Part shown: one piece after another, positions 18,217 to 30,508 of the stretch
Layout of the letters: the number at the start of each line of letters is the position of its first letter
Position numbering within the stretch: the first letter of the stretch is position 1
Origin: Chromobacterium vaccinii
GTDB lineage: Bacteria; Pseudomonadota; Gammaproteobacteria; Burkholderiales; Chromobacteriaceae
DNA length: 64,000 bases
Assembly: GCF_000971335.1 (NCBI RefSeq)
Contig: NZ_JZJL01000002.1
Coordinates: 150,300-214,299, forward strand
Direction of reading: 5' to 3'
Notes under the pieces: model-generated
Told to the model about the DNA's origin: nothing
Seen by the model: only the letters and a program-made list of their open reading frames with translations
Databases searched by the model: none
Made by a program: the position numbers and the translations under genes

Positions 18217-20538
18217 TTACCCCTGCTTGATCTCGATTGCGTCGAACATGCCGCCCAGCGCCAGCGTGGAAGCGTGCGCGGCGGCGACCCGTACCACGTC
18301 GGCCGGCAGGCTGTCGTCGGCTTCGACCGAAACGCGCGCCTCGCCCTCGCCCTGCTTCAGCAGCGCGGCGGAACCGGCGGCCACGCCCAGCTTGGCCAGC
18401 AGGCCGCTGTGCGCGCGGACGGCGGCGGCGCCCTTGGCTTCGTTGGTTTGCTGCAGCGACGCCGCGCGGCGGCAGATGGCGTCGGCCTGGTACATCGGCA
18501 CTTCGCCTACGCGGACGATGCCGGAGGACACGGCCGGATTAGCGGCGACCTTGGACAGCGCGTTGTTCAGCTTGGCGGCCTGATCGCCGAACTCGGCGCG
18601 GACTTCCTCGGCGCTGTTCTGCTCGAAGCCGGACAGGCTCAGCATATTGCCCAGCACGCGCAGCACCTTCCAGGCCGGACGGGTTTCGCCCAGCGGCTTC
18701 ACCACGCCGTTGAAGGTCTGCAGCTTGCCTTCCATATTGACGAAGGAGCCGGCGGTCTCGGAGAACGGCGCGATCGGCAGCAGCACGTCGGCGTAATCCA
18801 GCAGGCCCTGGCCCTTGTAGGCGGTCAGCGCGATCACGGTGGCGGCCTGCTTCATCGCGGCCACGGCGGCCTGCGGGTTGTAGCTGTCGAACTCCACTTC
18901 GGTGTTCAGCAGGAAGTAGGCCTTCTTCGGCTTGGCGATCATCGCGGCGGCGTTGTCGCCGGTCTTCGGCAGCGCGCCCACCAGCTCGGCGCCCACGCTG
19001 TTGGCGGCTTCGGCCAGGATGCCGAAACGCGCGCCGGACAGGCGGGAGATTTCCTGGGCCAGCGACAGCAGCTGGCCGTAAGCCGGGTGGTGTTGCGCGA
19101 CGTTGCCCAGCACGATGGACGCGGTCTCGGCGCCGGTCAGGCTTTCAGCGATGACGCGCGCCTGGGCGGACACTTCCACCGACGCCAGGTCGATTTCGCT
19201 GGAGCCGGACTTGATCTCGGCCACAGCCTTCAGCACCTGTGACAGCGCGTTCACCAGCGCCAGCGGCGACACGATCAGCTTGCCGTTGATCTTGGTCAGC
19301 AGATTGTCGTCGGCGACGTGGATAATGTTGAGCTCGGAACCCTTCTTGACCGATGCGCGCAGGCGGGAGGCCAGCAGCGGCTGTTCCTTGCGCAGCGAGG
19401 ACCCCACCGCCAGCACCGACTTGGCGTCGGCCAGTTCGGCGATGGTGGAGCCCAGCCATTCGGCGCCCTGCTTGGCGCTGTCGGCGGAGAAGTCGCTGCG
19501 GCGCAGGCGGTAGTCGATGGCGTCGACGCCGAAGGCTCGGGCCAGCTTCTGGGCCAGGTGCAGTTCCTCGGTGGTGGAGTGCGGGTTCAGCAGGAAGCCG
19601 ATGGCGTCCTTGCCGTGATCGGCGGACACGCCGTTCAGGCCCTTCACCACGTAGTTCAGCGCGGTTTCCCAGTCGGTCTCGTGCCACTTGCCGTCGAACT
19701 TGATCATCGGCTTGGAGAGACGCTCGGCGCTGTTCAGGCCTTCGTACGAGAAGCGGTCGCGGTCGGCGATCCAGCACTCGTTGATGGCTTCGTTTTCCAG
19801 CGGCAGCACGCGCATCACTTCGTTGCTCTTCACCTGGACCACCAGGTTGGAGCCGAGGCCGTCGTGCGGGCTCACCGACTTGCGGCGCGACAGCTCCCAG
19901 GCGCGGGTGCTGTAGCGGAACGGCTTGGACGTCAGCGCGCCCACCGGGCACAAGTCGATCACGTTGCCGGAGATTTCCGAGTCCACGGTCTTGCCCAGGA
20001 ACGGCAGGATCTCGGAGAACTCGCTGCGGTTGGCCATGCCGATTTCCTGGAAGCCGCCCACTTCTTCAGTGAAGCGGACGCAGCGCGTGCAGTGGATGCA
20101 GCGCGACATTTCCTCGGCGGAAACCAGCGGGCCCATGTCCTTGCCCACCACCACGCGCTTCTCTTCCTCGTAGCGCGAGGTGGAGTTGCCGTAGCCGACC
20201 GCCAGATCCTGCAGCTGGCATTCGCCGCCCTGGTCGCAGATCGGGCAATCCAGCGGGTGGTTGATCAGCAGGAATTCCATCACGCCCTGCTGGGCCTTCT
20301 TGGCCAGCGGCGACGCGGTATGGACCTTCATGCCGTCGGTGACGGGGGTGGCACAGGCCGGCAGCGGCTTCGGCGCCTTTTCCACTTCCACCAGGCACAT
20401 CCGGCAGTTGGCCGCGATGGACAGCTTCTTGTGGTAGCAGAAGTGCGGAATGTAGGTGCCCACCGAGTGGGCCGCCTCGATGACGGTGCTGCCTTGCGGC
20501 ACCGTCAGTTTCTTACCGTCGATTTCGATTTCAAGCAT
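18217..20538 (-). CDS. nuoG: NADH dehydrogenase I subunit G
   Basis: 773 residues. The N-terminal part carries a 2Fe-2S ferredoxin fold (cysteines at HFCYHKKLSIAANCRMC and PACATP) and a 4Fe-4S site of the His/Cys type around MSRCIHCTRCVRF (about residue 143) and DLCPVGALTS (about 196). The rest is a molybdopterin-oxidoreductase-like fold without evident cofactor role. It is the electron wire of the peripheral arm. It begins three bases after the nuoF stop. Confidence 0.96.
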   Translation of the reverse strand: MLEIEIDGKKLTVPQGSTVIEAAHSVGTYIPHFCYHKKLSIAANCRMCLVEVEKAPKPLPACATPVTDGMKVHTASPLAKKAQQGVMEFLLINHPLDCPICDQGGECQLQDLAVGYGNSTSRYEEEKRVVVGKDMGPLVSAEEMSRCIHCTRCVRFTEEVGGFQEIGMANRSEFSEILPFLGKTVDSEISGNVIDLCPVGALTSKPFRYSTRAWELSRRKSVSPHDGLGSNLVVQVKSNEVMRVLPLENEAINECWIADRDRFSYEGLNSAERLSKPMIKFDGKWHETDWETALNYVVKGLNGVSADHGKDAIGFLLNPHSTTEELHLAQKLARAFGVDAIDYRLRRSDFSADSAKQGAEWLGSTIAELADAKSVLAVGSSLRKEQPLLASRLRASVKKGSELNIIHVADDNLLTKINGKLIVSPLALVNALSQVLKAVAEIKSGSSEIDLASVEVSAQARVIAESLTGAETASIVLGNVAQHHPAYGQLLSLAQEISRLSGARFGILAEAANSVGAELVGALPKTGDNAAAMIAKPKKAYFLLNTEVEFDSYNPQAAVAAMKQAATVIALTAYKGQGLLDYADVLLPIAPFSETAGSFVNMEGKLQTFNGVVKPLGETRPAWKVLRVLGNMLSLSGFEQNSAEEVRAEFGDQAAKLNNALSKVAANPAVSSGIVRVGEVPMYQADAICRRAASLQQTNEAKGAAAVRAHSGLLAKLGVAAGSAALLKQGEGEARVSVEADDSLPADVVRVAAAHASTLALGGMFDAIEIKQG

Positions 20539-20541
20539 CGC

Positions 20542-21836
<1,295 letters not shown>

Positions 21837-21837
<1 letters not shown>

Positions 21838-22337
21838 TATTTCAACTCCGCCAGTTTTTTATCGATTGCTGCGGGCGTCATGAAGCTGCACATCTTGTGG
21901 TTGTTCACCAGCAAGACCGGCGCGTCGCCGCAGGCGCCCATGCATTCACCTTCCAGCAGGGTGTACATGCCGTCGGCGCTGGTTTCGCCGATGGCGATGC
22001 CCAGCTTCTTCGAGATGTACTCCGCGGCGTTGACGCCGCCGGACAGCGCACAGGGCAGGTTGGTGCAGACGGTGATCTTGAATTTGCCCACCGGCTTCAT
22101 GTCGTACATGTTGTAGAAGGTGGCGACTTCGTAGGCGGCCACCGGGGCGATGCCCAGGTAGTTCGCGACGAACTCGATCAGCTCCTGGTTCAGGCAGCGC
22201 GCTTCCGGGGTCTCACCGGCGGCGCGCCGCTCGTCCAGCGCGATGCGCAGCGCGCCCATGACGGCGGAGCGTTTCTGGTCGGCCGGATATTTGGCGACCT
22301 CGCGGTCGATCAAGGCTAGCGATTGTGCGGACAGCAT
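21837..22337 (-). CDS. nuoE: NADH dehydrogenase I subunit E (2Fe-2S)
   Basis: 166 residues, thioredoxin-like. The four cluster ligands lie in [11 protein letters not shown] (about residue 92) and [11 protein letters not shown] (about 131). It works with NuoF in NADH oxidation. It overlaps both neighbours by one base, so its synthesis is coupled to nuoD and nuoF. Confidence 0.96.
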
Positions 22338-23590
22338 CAGCGGTCAATCTCCCCAAACACGATATCCTGCGTACCGATGATCGCGACGACGTCGGCGATC
22401 ATGTGGCCCTTTGCCATCTCGTCCAGCGCGGCCAAGTGGGCATAGCCCGGCGCGCGGATCTTGAGGCGGTACGGTTTGTTGGCGCCGTCGGACACCAGGT
22501 AGATGCCGAACTCGCCCTTCGGGTGCTCCACCGCGGCGTAAGCCTCGCCTTCCGGCACGTGCATGCCTTCGGTGAACAGCTTGAAGTGGTGGATCAGGTC
22601 TTCCATATTGGACTTCATGCCTTCGCGCGAAGGCGGAGCCACCTTATGGTTGTCGGTGATCACCGGGCCGGGGTTGGCGCGCAGCCAGGCCACGCACTGC
22701 TGGATGATGCGGTTGGACTGGCGCATCTCCTCGACGCGGACCAGGTAGCGGTCGTAGCAGTCGCCGCCCACGCCCACCGGCACGTCGAAGTCCATCTTGT
22801 CGTACACATCGTACGGCTGGGTCTTGCGCAGGTCCCAGGCGATGCCGGAACCGCGCAGCATCGGGCCGGTCATGCCCAGATTCAGGGCGCGCTCGGCCGT
22901 CACCACGCCGATGCCCACGGTCCGCTGCTTCCAGATGCGGTTGTCGGTCAGCAGGGTTTCGTACTCGTCGACGTAGCCCGGGAAACGGTCGGTGAAATCG
23001 CTGATGAAGTCCAGCATCGAGCCCTTGCGGCCTTCGTTCAGGCGCGCCAGCTCTTTGGCGTTCTTGATCTTGGACACGGTGTACTGCGGCATGCTGTCCG
23101 GCAGGTCGCGGTAGACGCCGCCCGGACGGAAGTAAGCCGCGTGCATGCGCGCGCCCGACACCGCCTCGTAGCAGTCCATCAGGTCTTCGCGCTCGCGGAA
23201 CGCGTACAGGAACATCGTCATCGCGCCGATGTCCAGCGCGTGGGCGCCGATCCACAGCAGGTGGTTCAGCACGCGGGTGATTTCGGCGAACATCACGCGG
23301 ATGTATTGCGCGCGCTCCGGCACCTCGATGCCCATCATTTTCTCGATGGCCAGGCAGTAGGCGTGCTCGTTGCACATCATCGACACGTAGTCGAGACGGT
23401 CCATGTACGGCAGCGACTGGATGAAGGTCTTGCTCTCGGCCAGCTTCTCGGTGCCGCGGTGCAGCAGGCCGATGTGCGGGTCGGCGCGCTGGACGACTTC
23501 GCCGTCCAGTTCCAGCACCAGGCGCAGCACGCCGTGCGCGGCCGGGTGTTGCGGGCCGAAGTTGAGGGTGTAGTTACGGATCTCAGCCAC
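22337..23590 (-). CDS. nuoD: NADH dehydrogenase I subunit D
   Basis: 417 residues. With NuoB and NuoH it forms the quinone-reduction site. [15 protein letters not shown] at the start and the C-terminal [14 protein letters not shown] are diagnostic of the 49 kDa subunit. NuoC and NuoD are separate here, unlike the fused form of Escherichia coli. It overlaps the end of nuoC by eight bases. Confidence 0.97.
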   Translation of the reverse strand: MAEIRNYTLNFGPQHPAAHGVLRLVLELDGEVVQRADPHIGLLHRGTEKLAESKTFIQSLPYMDRLDYVSMMCNEHAYCLAIEKMMGIEVPERAQYIRVMFAEITRVLNHLLWIGAHALDIGAMTMFLYAFREREDLMDCYEAVSGARMHAAYFRPGGVYRDLPDSMPQYTVSKIKNAKELARLNEGRKGSMLDFISDFTDRFPGYVDEYETLLTDNRIWKQRTVGIGVVTAERALNLGMTGPMLRGSGIAWDLRKTQPYDVYDKMDFDVPVGVGGDCYDRYLVRVEEMRQSNRIIQQCVAWLRANPGPVITDNHKVAPPSREGMKSNMEDLIHHFKLFTEGMHVPEGEAYAAVEHPKGEFGIYLVSDGANKPYRLKIRAPGYAHLAALDEMAKGHMIADVVAIIGTQDIVFGEIDR

Positions 23591-24179
23591 CGTAATTCTC
23601 CTCGCGGATGATGCGCGGCGTGATTTCGCGCGGTTCGATGGTGACCGGCTGATAGATCACGCGCTGCTGGGTCGGGTCGTAGCGCATTTCCACGTGGCCG
23701 GACAAGGGGAAGTCCTTGCGGAACGGGTGGCCGACGAAACCGTAGTCGGTCAGCAGGCGGCGCAGGTCGGGATGGCCTTCGAACACGATGCCGTACAGAT
23801 CGAACGCTTCGCGCTCGAACCAGTTGGCGGCGTTCCAGACGTCGTTGACCGATGGGATCACCGGGAAATCGTCGTCTGCGGCGAAGACGCGCAGGCGGAT
23901 GCGATGGTTCAGCTTGACGGACAGCAGATGGTACACGGCGGCGAAGCGCGGACCGTCCCACGGCTCGTCGCGGTAGGCGCTGTAGTCCATGCCGCAGACG
24001 TCGATGCACTGCTCGAAGGCGAGGTCGGCGTGGTCGCGCAGCGTCAGCGCCACGGACGGCAGATCGGACGCCTTGCAGACGATGGTCAGCTCGTCCAAAG
24101 CCTGCGTGCTGCTCACGAGCTTGTCGCCCAGCGCCGCGGCAACGACCGAACCCAACGCTTCCATTTTCTTGGAGGCCAT
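23583..24179 (-). CDS. nuoC: NADH dehydrogenase I subunit C
   Basis: 198 residues. It is a scaffold subunit of the peripheral arm (30 kDa type). The motif [30 protein letters not shown] (about residues 118-147) and [12 protein letters not shown] are characteristic. The frame extends 37 codons upstream into nuoB. The ATG at 24179, which begins [13 protein letters not shown] ten bases after the nuoB stop, was chosen. Confidence 0.96.
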   Translation of the reverse strand: MASKKMEALGSVVAAALGDKLVSSTQALDELTIVCKASDLPSVALTLRDHADLAFEQCIDVCGMDYSAYRDEPWDGPRFAAVYHLLSVKLNHRIRLRVFAADDDFPVIPSVNDVWNAANWFEREAFDLYGIVFEGHPDLRRLLTDYGFVGHPFRKDFPLSGHVEMRYDPTQQRVIYQPVTIEPREITPRIIREENYGG

Positions 24180-24189
24180 AGTTTCTACC

Positions 24190-24666
24190 TTAGCGGGCGA
24201 TGGTGTTGGTACGTTTGATCTTGTTCTGCAGCTGGATGATGCCGTACAGCAGCGCTTCCGCGGTCGGCGGACAGCCCGGCACGTAGACATCCACAGGCAC
24301 GATGCGGTCGCAGCCGCGAACTACAGAATAGGAATAGTGATAGTAGCCGCCGCCGTTGGCACAGGAGCCCATCGAGATCACCCAGCGCGGCTCGGCCATC
24401 TGGTCGTAAACCTTGCGCAGGGCCGGCGCCATCTTGTTGCACAGCGTGCCGGCGACGATCATCAGGTCGGACTGGCGGGGGCTGGGACGGAACACGACGC
24501 CGAAGCGGTCGAGGTCATAACGCGCCGCGCCGGCGTGCATCATTTCCACCGCACAACAGGCCAGGCCGAAGGTCATCGGCCACAGAGAACCCGTGCGGGT
24601 ATAGTTGATAAGCTTGTCGGCTGTCGTGGTGACGAAGCCTTTCTCCAGAATCCCTTCTACTCCCAT
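24190..24666 (-). CDS. nuoB: NADH dehydrogenase I subunit B (cluster N2)
   Basis: 158 residues. It binds the terminal 4Fe-4S cluster N2 through the tandem cysteines in [11 protein letters not shown] (about residue 37), plus [10 protein letters not shown] and [11 protein letters not shown]. It hands electrons to quinone. The frame is open 37 codons further upstream. The ATG at 24666 gives the typical [15 protein letters not shown] and overlaps nuoA by ten bases. Confidence 0.97.
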   Translation of the reverse strand: MGVEGILEKGFVTTTADKLINYTRTGSLWPMTFGLACCAVEMMHAGAARYDLDRFGVVFRPSPRQSDLMIVAGTLCNKMAPALRKVYDQMAEPRWVISMGSCANGGGYYHYSYSVVRGCDRIVPVDVYVPGCPPTAEALLYGIIQLQNKIKRTNTIAR

Positions 24667-25013
24667 TCCAGAGCTCCCTTCTTCCACATGTAGACGAAGC
24701 CGAGCGTCAGCACGGCCAGAAATTCGACCATCACGCCCAAACCATAGACGCCCAGATCCTTCAACACCACCGCCCACGGAAACAGGAAGGCGATTTCCAG
24801 GTCGAACAGGATGAAGAGAATGGCGATCAGGTAATAGCGGACGTCAAACTTCATGCGGGCATCTTCGAAGGCCTCGAAGCCGCATTCGTATGGAGAAAGT
24901 TTCTCAGCGTCGGGACGGTTTGGTGCCAGCAGTTTGCCCAAGACAATAGGGCCCACGCCGACCAGAAGTCCGACGATGACAAACATCAGAATGGGAAAGT
25001 AGTTTTGCAGCAT
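24657..25013 (-). CDS. nuoA: NADH dehydrogenase I subunit A, first gene of the nuo operon
   Basis: 118 residues, three membrane helices, with the hallmark [38 protein letters not shown] region (about 46-83). The ATG at 25013 was chosen over an upstream in-frame start because it opens the first helix ([15 protein letters not shown]). An intrinsic-terminator-like hairpin ends only about 15 bases before this start, so the operon may be controlled by premature termination. Confidence 0.95.
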   Translation of the reverse strand: MLQNYFPILMFVIVGLLVGVGPIVLGKLLAPNRPDAEKLSPYECGFEAFEDARMKFDVRYYLIAILFILFDLEIAFLFPWAVVLKDLGVYGLGVMVEFLAVLTLGFVYMWKKGALEWE

Positions 25014-25028
25014 TTCCCGTACACCCCC

Positions 25029-25053
25029 AAAAAAAGAGGGGTCGCCCCCTCTT
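25029..25053 (-). terminator. terminator-like hairpin just upstream of nuoA
   Basis: On the minus strand, AAGAGGGG (25053-25046) pairs with CCCCTCTT (25041-25034) and runs into T7 (25035-25029). Little room remains for a promoter between its end and the nuoA ATG at 25013. Confidence 0.8.
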
Positions 25054-25063
25054 GGCTCCAAAT

Positions 25064-25098
25064 AAAACAGGCCACCGGAGTCCCGGTGGCCTGTTTTT
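25064..25098. terminator. terminator downstream of tRNA-Leu
   Basis: A long stem CAGGCCACCGG / CCGGTGGCCTG has an A-run on one side and T5 on the other, so it can work in both directions. It lies seven bases beyond the CCA end of the tRNA gene. Confidence 0.85.
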
Positions 25099-25104
25099 GA
25101 ATGG

Positions 25105-25189
25105 TGGTGCCGACAGTGAGACTCGAACTCACACAGCTTTCGCCACTACCCCCTCAAGATAGCGTGTCTACCAATTTCACCATGTCGGC
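25105..25189 (-). tRNA. tRNA-Leu (anticodon GAG)
   Basis: 85 bases on the minus strand, from GCCGACA (5' acceptor side, 25189) to TGTCGGCACCA with an encoded CCA. The acceptor stem GCCGACA/TGTCGGC pairs fully. The D-loop contains AATTGGTAGAC. The anticodon stem CTATC/GGTAG encloses TTGAGGG, giving anticodon GAG. A long variable arm (TGGCGAAAGCT) marks a class II tRNA, and the T-arm contains GAGTTCGAGTCTC. It decodes CUC/CUU leucine codons. Confidence 0.97.
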
Positions 25190-25208
25190 ACAGCAAAGCT
25201 TTAAATTG

Positions 25209-25559
25209 TTACTCCGGGATTTTGGAAGCCGTTCCCGAAGCATTTTTATTAGGCGCGCCTGCCGGGATTTGCGGCACAGCCTGTTCAATCTTACCGCCCA
25301 TCACGCCGAGATCGCTCTTTCCACCCCCGGAAAGAAAGACCAGCGCCAAAGAAGTCGAGAAAAACACCGCGGCAGCAACCGCGGTCGTTCTGCTCAAGAA
25401 ATTCGCAGAACCAGACGCCCCGAACAGACTGCCGGACGAGCCACTACCAAAAGCCGCGCCCATATCCGCACCCTTGCCATGCTGCATCAGAACAAGGACG
25501 ATGATAGATGCTGCGGACAGCAGATTTACAATCCAAATAAGCGTCTTGAGAAGTTCCAT
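25209..25559 (-). CDS. secG: preprotein translocase subunit SecG
   Basis: 116 residues. It is the small membrane subunit of the SecYEG protein-export channel. Two hydrophobic segments (LIWIVNLLSAASIIVLVLMQ and TAVAAAVFFSTSLALVFLS) flank the conserved GKGADMGAAFGSGSSGSLFGASGS loop. The C-terminal tail is rich in Pro, Ala and Asn, as in betaproteobacteria. It lies between tpiA and tRNA-Leu, a common proteobacterial order. Confidence 0.95.
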   Translation of the reverse strand: MELLKTLIWIVNLLSAASIIVLVLMQHGKGADMGAAFGSGSSGSLFGASGSANFLSRTTAVAAAVFFSTSLALVFLSGGGKSDLGVMGGKIEQAVPQIPAGAPNKNASGTASKIPE

Positions 25560-25560
25560 A

Positions 25561-26307
<747 letters not shown>

Positions 26308-26342
26308 GCGTTTCTCCACTTCATGTTGCTTGGTTGGCGCCG

Positions 26343-26371
26343 ATTATAGCGCGCCCTGCCCCACCGCTCCA
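26343..26371 (-). promoter_or_regulatory. candidate tpiA promoter
   Basis: A perfect TATAAT (26348-26343 on the minus strand) lies about 35 bases before the tpiA start, with a weak -35 (TGGAGC) 17 bases upstream. It probably drives tpiA-secG-tRNA-Leu, and perhaps nuo by read-through. Confidence 0.5.
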
Positions 26372-26397
26372 ATGGGCCTGGATCAAGCATTTACGAC

Positions 26398-26415
26398 TTG
26401 TAATATTACTGAAAG
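26398..26415 (+). promoter_or_regulatory. degenerate Pho-box-like site upstream of pstS
   Basis: TTGTAAT and CTGAAAG separated by four A/T bases have the spacing of a PhoB-binding Pho box, but match the consensus at only about nine of fourteen half-site positions. Its place about 65 bases before pstS is right for phosphate control. A weak call. Confidence 0.3.
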
Positions 26416-26479
26416 ATTCGCCCGATACGATGGCGACCATCACAAACGCAGTCCCATCCTTTCGTTCGGGAGTTAAGCA

Positions 26480-27517
26480 ATGAAACAGTCTGTTCGTCTG
26501 GCCGCAGTCCTCGGCTCCACGCTGATCGCAGGCTCGGTCTACGCGGCTGACATCACCGGCGCCGGCGCGACCTTCCCCTACCCGCTGTACGCCAAGTGGG
26601 CGGCGACCTACAAGGGCAGCACCGGCAACAACATGAACTACCAGTCCATCGGTTCCGGCGGCGGCATCAAGCAGATCCAGTCCAAGACCGTGGATTTCGG
26701 CGCGTCCGACATGCCGCTGAAGCCGGAAGAGCTGGAAAAGTCCGGACTGACTCAGTTCCCGACCGTGATGGGCGGCGTGGTGCCGGTGTACAACATCCCG
26801 GGCGTCGCCGCCGGCCAGATCAAATTCACCGGCGCGCTCTTGGCCGACATCTACCTGGGCAAGGTAGCCAAGTGGAACGATCCGGCCATCGCCAAGCTGA
26901 ACCCGGGCGTCAAGCTGCCCGACCAGCGCATCTCGGTCGTCCGCCGCTCCGACGGCTCCGGCACCACCTTCATCTTCACCAACTATCTGTCCAAGGTATC
27001 GCCGGAATGGGCGAAGGACGTCGGCTCCAACACCGCCGTCAGCTGGAAGGGCAGCTCGGTGGGCGGCAAGGGCAACGAGGGCGTGGCCAACTACGTGTCG
27101 CGCATCAAGGGCGCCATCGGCTACGTCGAATACGCCTACGCCAAGCAGAACAAGCTGGCCTACGGCCTGCTGCAGAACCAGTCCGGCGCCTTCGTCAAGC
27201 CGGATGAAGCCTCGTTCAAGGCCGCAGCCGCCAACGCCGATTGGAAGAAAGCGCCGGGCTTCTACCTGCTGCTGACCAACCAGCCGGGCAAGCAGAGCTG
27301 GCCGATCGCCGGCGCCACCTTCATCCTGATGCACAAGAAGCAGGACAAGCCGGCGCAGGCCACCGAAGTGCTGAAGTACTTCGACTGGGCATACAAGAAC
27401 GGCGACAAAACCGCGCAGGAACTGGATTACATCCCGATGCCCGATAGCGTGAAGGGCGTGATCCGCACCAGCTGGAAACAAATCACCGACGGCAGCGGCA
27501 AGGCTGTCTGGAACTGA
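26480..27517 (+). CDS. pstS: phosphate ABC transporter, substrate-binding protein
   Basis: 345 residues, exported by a Sec signal peptide (MKQSVRLAAVLGSTLIAGSVYA). The mature start ADITGAGATFPYPLYAKWAATY, plus YQSIGSGGGIKQI and VRRSDGSGTTFIFTNYL, line the phosphate-binding cleft of PstS. It captures phosphate in the periplasm for PstCAB. It is the first gene of pstSCAB, which runs without interruption; no phoU follows. Confidence 0.97.
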   Translation: MKQSVRLAAVLGSTLIAGSVYAADITGAGATFPYPLYAKWAATYKGSTGNNMNYQSIGSGGGIKQIQSKTVDFGASDMPLKPEELEKSGLTQFPTVMGGVVPVYNIPGVAAGQIKFTGALLADIYLGKVAKWNDPAIAKLNPGVKLPDQRISVVRRSDGSGTTFIFTNYLSKVSPEWAKDVGSNTAVSWKGSSVGGKGNEGVANYVSRIKGAIGYVEYAYAKQNKLAYGLLQNQSGAFVKPDEASFKAAAANADWKKAPGFYLLLTNQPGKQSWPIAGATFILMHKKQDKPAQATEVLKYFDWAYKNGDKTAQELDYIPMPDSVKGVIRTSWKQITDGSGKAVWN

Positions 27518-27600
27518 CAGGCGACGCTTATACTGTCGCACCCAGGCCGGGGGGAGTTCGCTCTCTCCGGCCTTGTGTCTGAACCATCAAGAATCGGCGC

Positions 27601-28563
27601 ATGCAAAAACTGAGCTATGAGCAGCAACTGGGACGCCAGCAGCTGCTGGACAAAATCTTCCGGGTGACCACCCGCTGTTTCGCCTTCCTGGTGCTGGCGC
27701 TGCTGCTGGGCATCCTCCTTTCGCTGCTGGTCGGCGCCATGCCCAGCATCAAGGGCTTCGGCTGGAGCTTCCTGTTCAATACCGACTGGGATCCGGTGCA
27801 GGAAAAATTCGGCGCCGTCGTGCCCATCTTCGGCACCCTGGCCACGTCCTTCATCGCCTTGCTGATCGGCGTGCCGGTCAGCTTCGGCATCGCGCTGTTC
27901 CTGACCGAGCTGTGCCCGACCTGGCTCAAGCGCCCGCTGGGCATCGCCGTCGAGTTGCTGGCCGGCATTCCGTCCATCATCTACGGCATGTGGGGCCTGT
28001 TCGTGTTCGCCCCGTTCTTCGCCGACCACATCCAGCCATGGCTGATCGACAATCTGGGCGAGCTGCCTCTGCTGGGCTTCCTGTTCCAGGGGGCGCCGAT
28101 GGGCATCGGCCTGTTCTCCGCCGGCCTGATCCTAGCCATCATGGTGATTCCGTTCATCGCCTCGGTGATGCGCGACGTGTTCGAAGTGGTGCCCACCATG
28201 CTGAAGGAGTCGGCCTACGGCCTGGGCTCCACCACCTGGGAGGTGGTGCGCTACGTGGTGCTGCCCTACACCAAGACCGGCGTCGTCGGCGGCATCATGC
28301 TGGGCCTGGGACGCGCGCTGGGCGAAACCATGGCGGTCACTTTCGTGATCGGCAACTCCACCCGCTTTTCCACCAGCCTGTTCGAGCCGGGCAACTCCAT
28401 CGCCTCGTCGCTGGCCAATGAATTCGCCGAAGCCAACGGCGACCTGTACATGGGCTCGCTGATCGAACTGGGCCTGATCCTGTTCTTCATCACCTTCGTG
28501 GTGCTGTCCTGCTCCAAACTGCTGCTGCTGCGCCTGAAGAAGCAGGAAGGCAAGCCTTCCTGA
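27601..28563 (+). CDS. pstC: phosphate ABC transporter permease PstC
   Basis: 320 residues with about six membrane helices. The EAA-type coupling motif is at [43 protein letters not shown] (about 203-245). It forms the transport channel with PstA. An 83-base gap separates it from pstS, and pstA starts one base after its stop. Confidence 0.95.
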   Translation: MQKLSYEQQLGRQQLLDKIFRVTTRCFAFLVLALLLGILLSLLVGAMPSIKGFGWSFLFNTDWDPVQEKFGAVVPIFGTLATSFIALLIGVPVSFGIALFLTELCPTWLKRPLGIAVELLAGIPSIIYGMWGLFVFAPFFADHIQPWLIDNLGELPLLGFLFQGAPMGIGLFSAGLILAIMVIPFIASVMRDVFEVVPTMLKESAYGLGSTTWEVVRYVVLPYTKTGVVGGIMLGLGRALGETMAVTFVIGNSTRFSTSLFEPGNSIASSLANEFAEANGDLYMGSLIELGLILFFITFVVLSCSKLLLLRLKKQEGKPS

Positions 28564-28564
28564 C

Positions 28565-29488
28565 ATGAAAGACGTCAAAACGATGAGCCAAGCGACAATG
28601 AACGACGCCTTGCGCACCGCCCCCGCATCCGGCCTGAAGCAGGATAGCCTCACTTATCGCCGGCGCCGGCTGGTCAACCGGCTGACCATGGCCGCGTCGA
28701 TGCTGACCATGGTTTTCGGCCTGTTCTGGCTGTTCTGGATCCTGATCACGCTGCTGCAGCACGGCCTGTCCGGCATCAGCTGGCAGGTATTCACCGAAAG
28801 TACGCCGCCGCCGGGCTCCGCCGGCGGCCTGGCCAACGCCATATACGGCAGCCTGGTGATGACCGCCTTCGGCACGCTGTTCGGCACGCCGATCGGCATC
28901 CTGGCCGGCATCTACCTGGCCGAATTCGGCCAGCGCGGCTGGCTGGCGCCCATCACCCGCTTCATCAACGACATCCTGCTGTCGGCGCCGTCCATCGTGA
29001 TCGGCCTGTTCGTGTACGAGGTGTACGTGGTGTCGGTCGGCCACTTCTCCGGCTGGGCCGGCTCCTTCGCGCTGGCCATCCTGGTGATCCCAGTGGTGGT
29101 GCGCACCACCGAGAACATGCTGCGCCTGGTGCCGAACAGCCTGCGCGAAGCCGCCGCCGCGCTCGGCGCGCCGCAATGGAAGGTGACGCTGACCGTGACG
29201 CTGCGCGCGGCGCAGGCCGGCGTGCTGACCGGCATCCTGTTGGCGGTGGCCCGGATTTCCGGCGAAACCGCGCCCTTGCTGTTCACCGCGTTGAACAACC
29301 AGTTCTTCAACAGCAATATGAACCAGCCGATGGCCAACCTGCCGATCGTGATCTTCCAGTTCGCGATGAGCCCCTACGAGGACTGGCACACGCTGGCCTG
29401 GGCCGGCTCGCTGCTGATCACTTTCAGCGTCCTCGCCCTGAACATCGTCGCCCGCTGGATGGGCGGCCGCAAGAATCAATCGAATTAA
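28565..29488 (+). CDS. pstA: phosphate ABC transporter permease PstA
   Basis: 307 residues, polytopic. Landmarks are the long first loop [25 protein letters not shown] and the coupling motif [50 protein letters not shown] start at codon 7 (ATG 28583) is also possible, as neither has a strong ribosome site. It pairs with PstC. Confidence 0.95.
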   Translation: MKDVKTMSQATMNDALRTAPASGLKQDSLTYRRRRLVNRLTMAASMLTMVFGLFWLFWILITLLQHGLSGISWQVFTESTPPPGSAGGLANAIYGSLVMTAFGTLFGTPIGILAGIYLAEFGQRGWLAPITRFINDILLSAPSIVIGLFVYEVYVVSVGHFSGWAGSFALAILVIPVVVRTTENMLRLVPNSLREAAAALGAPQWKVTLTVTLRAAQAGVLTGILLAVARISGETAPLLFTALNNQFFNSNMNQPMANLPIVIFQFAMSPYEDWHTLAWAGSLLITFSVLALNIVARWMGGRKNQSN

Positions 29489-29491
29489 GGC

Positions 29492-30265
29492 ATGACAACC
29501 ATGACCAGCACCGCCTCCAAGCTCGAGGTCCGCGACCTGAACTTCTTCTACGGCAACTTCCACGCGCTGAAGGGCATTCAGCTGGAGATCGCGCCGCGCA
29601 AGGTGACCGCCTTCATCGGCCCGTCCGGCTGCGGCAAATCCACGCTGCTGCGCACCTTCAACCGCATGTACGAGCTCTACCCCGGCCTGCGCGCCGAGGG
29701 CGAGATCATGCTGGACGGCCAGAACATCCTGGCGCGCGACGTCGACGTCAACCTGCTGCGCGCCAAAGTGGGCATGGTGTTCCAGAAGCCGACGCCGTTC
29801 CCGATGTCGATCTACGACAACATCACCTTCGGCGTGAAGCTGTACGAGAAGCTGTCCAAGGGCGAGATGGAAGACCGCGTCGAATGGGCGCTGCGCAAGG
29901 CCGCGCTGTGGGACGAGGTGAAGGACAAGCTCAAGCAGTCCGGCAATTCGCTGTCCGGCGGCCAGCAGCAGCGGCTGTGCATCGCCCGCGCGGTGGCCTC
30001 CAAGCCGGAAGTGCTGCTGTTGGACGAGCCGACCTCGGCGCTGGACCCGATCTCCACCGCCCACATCGAAGAGCTGATCCACGAACTGAAAGAGGACTAC
30101 ACCATCGCCATCGTGACGCACAATATGCAGCAGGCGGCGCGGGTGTCCGATTACACCGCCTACATGTATCTGGGCGAGATGGTGGAGTTCGGCCATACCG
30201 ACACCATCTTCACCACGCCGCAGAAGAAGGCGACCGAGGACTACATCACCGGCAAATTCGGCTGA
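29492..30265 (+). CDS. pstB: phosphate ABC transporter ATPase
   Basis: 257 residues. It is the ATP-hydrolysing subunit of the Pst importer. The Walker A is GPSGCGKST (about residue 46), the signature [14 protein letters not shown] (about 152) and the Walker [14 protein letters not shown] (about 172), and the switch histidine is in [26 protein letters not shown] is typical of PstB. It begins three bases after pstA and ends the operon. Confidence 0.97.
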   Translation: MTTMTSTASKLEVRDLNFFYGNFHALKGIQLEIAPRKVTAFIGPSGCGKSTLLRTFNRMYELYPGLRAEGEIMLDGQNILARDVDVNLLRAKVGMVFQKPTPFPMSIYDNITFGVKLYEKLSKGEMEDRVEWALRKAALWDEVKDKLKQSGNSLSGGQQQRLCIARAVASKPEVLLLDEPTSALDPISTAHIEELIHELKEDYTIAIVTHNMQQAARVSDYTAYMYLGEMVEFGHTDTIFTTPQKKATEDYITGKFG

Positions 30266-30279
30266 TCCCATCCCCAGAG

Positions 30280-30312
30280 ACGGCTGGAGGCTCGATTCCG
30301 CCAGCCGTTTTT
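30280..30312 (+). terminator. terminator of the pst operon
   Basis: A stem CGGCTGG (30281-30287) / CCAGCCG (30301-30307) with a 13-base loop is followed by T5. It lies 15 bases after pstB. Confidence 0.85.
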
Positions 30313-30450
30313 CATGCCGTCCGGCTAAGCAATAATGATGACGCCATTTTGCAAAATCATGGACTTAGCCGTCTTGCAACCCAGCGCTGTCAAGAAGATT
30401 TTGCCGTTTTCGCAGGCAAAACCACACGCTTTATTTTTTTTTATAAAGAC

Positions 30451-30479
30451 TTGACGGCCATGGCGCGGAACACAACAAT
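30451..30479 (+). promoter_or_regulatory. candidate pit promoter
   Basis: TTGACG and AACAAT are spaced 17 bases apart and end 30 bases before the pit ATG. The -10 is poor. The rest of the 196-base gap (30313-30508) holds the inverted repeat TTTTGCC/GGCAAAA (30399-30421) and a T-rich stretch, but no gene. Confidence 0.35.
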
Positions 30480-30508
30480 CCCGCCTTTACGATAAACGCT
30501 GACACGCC

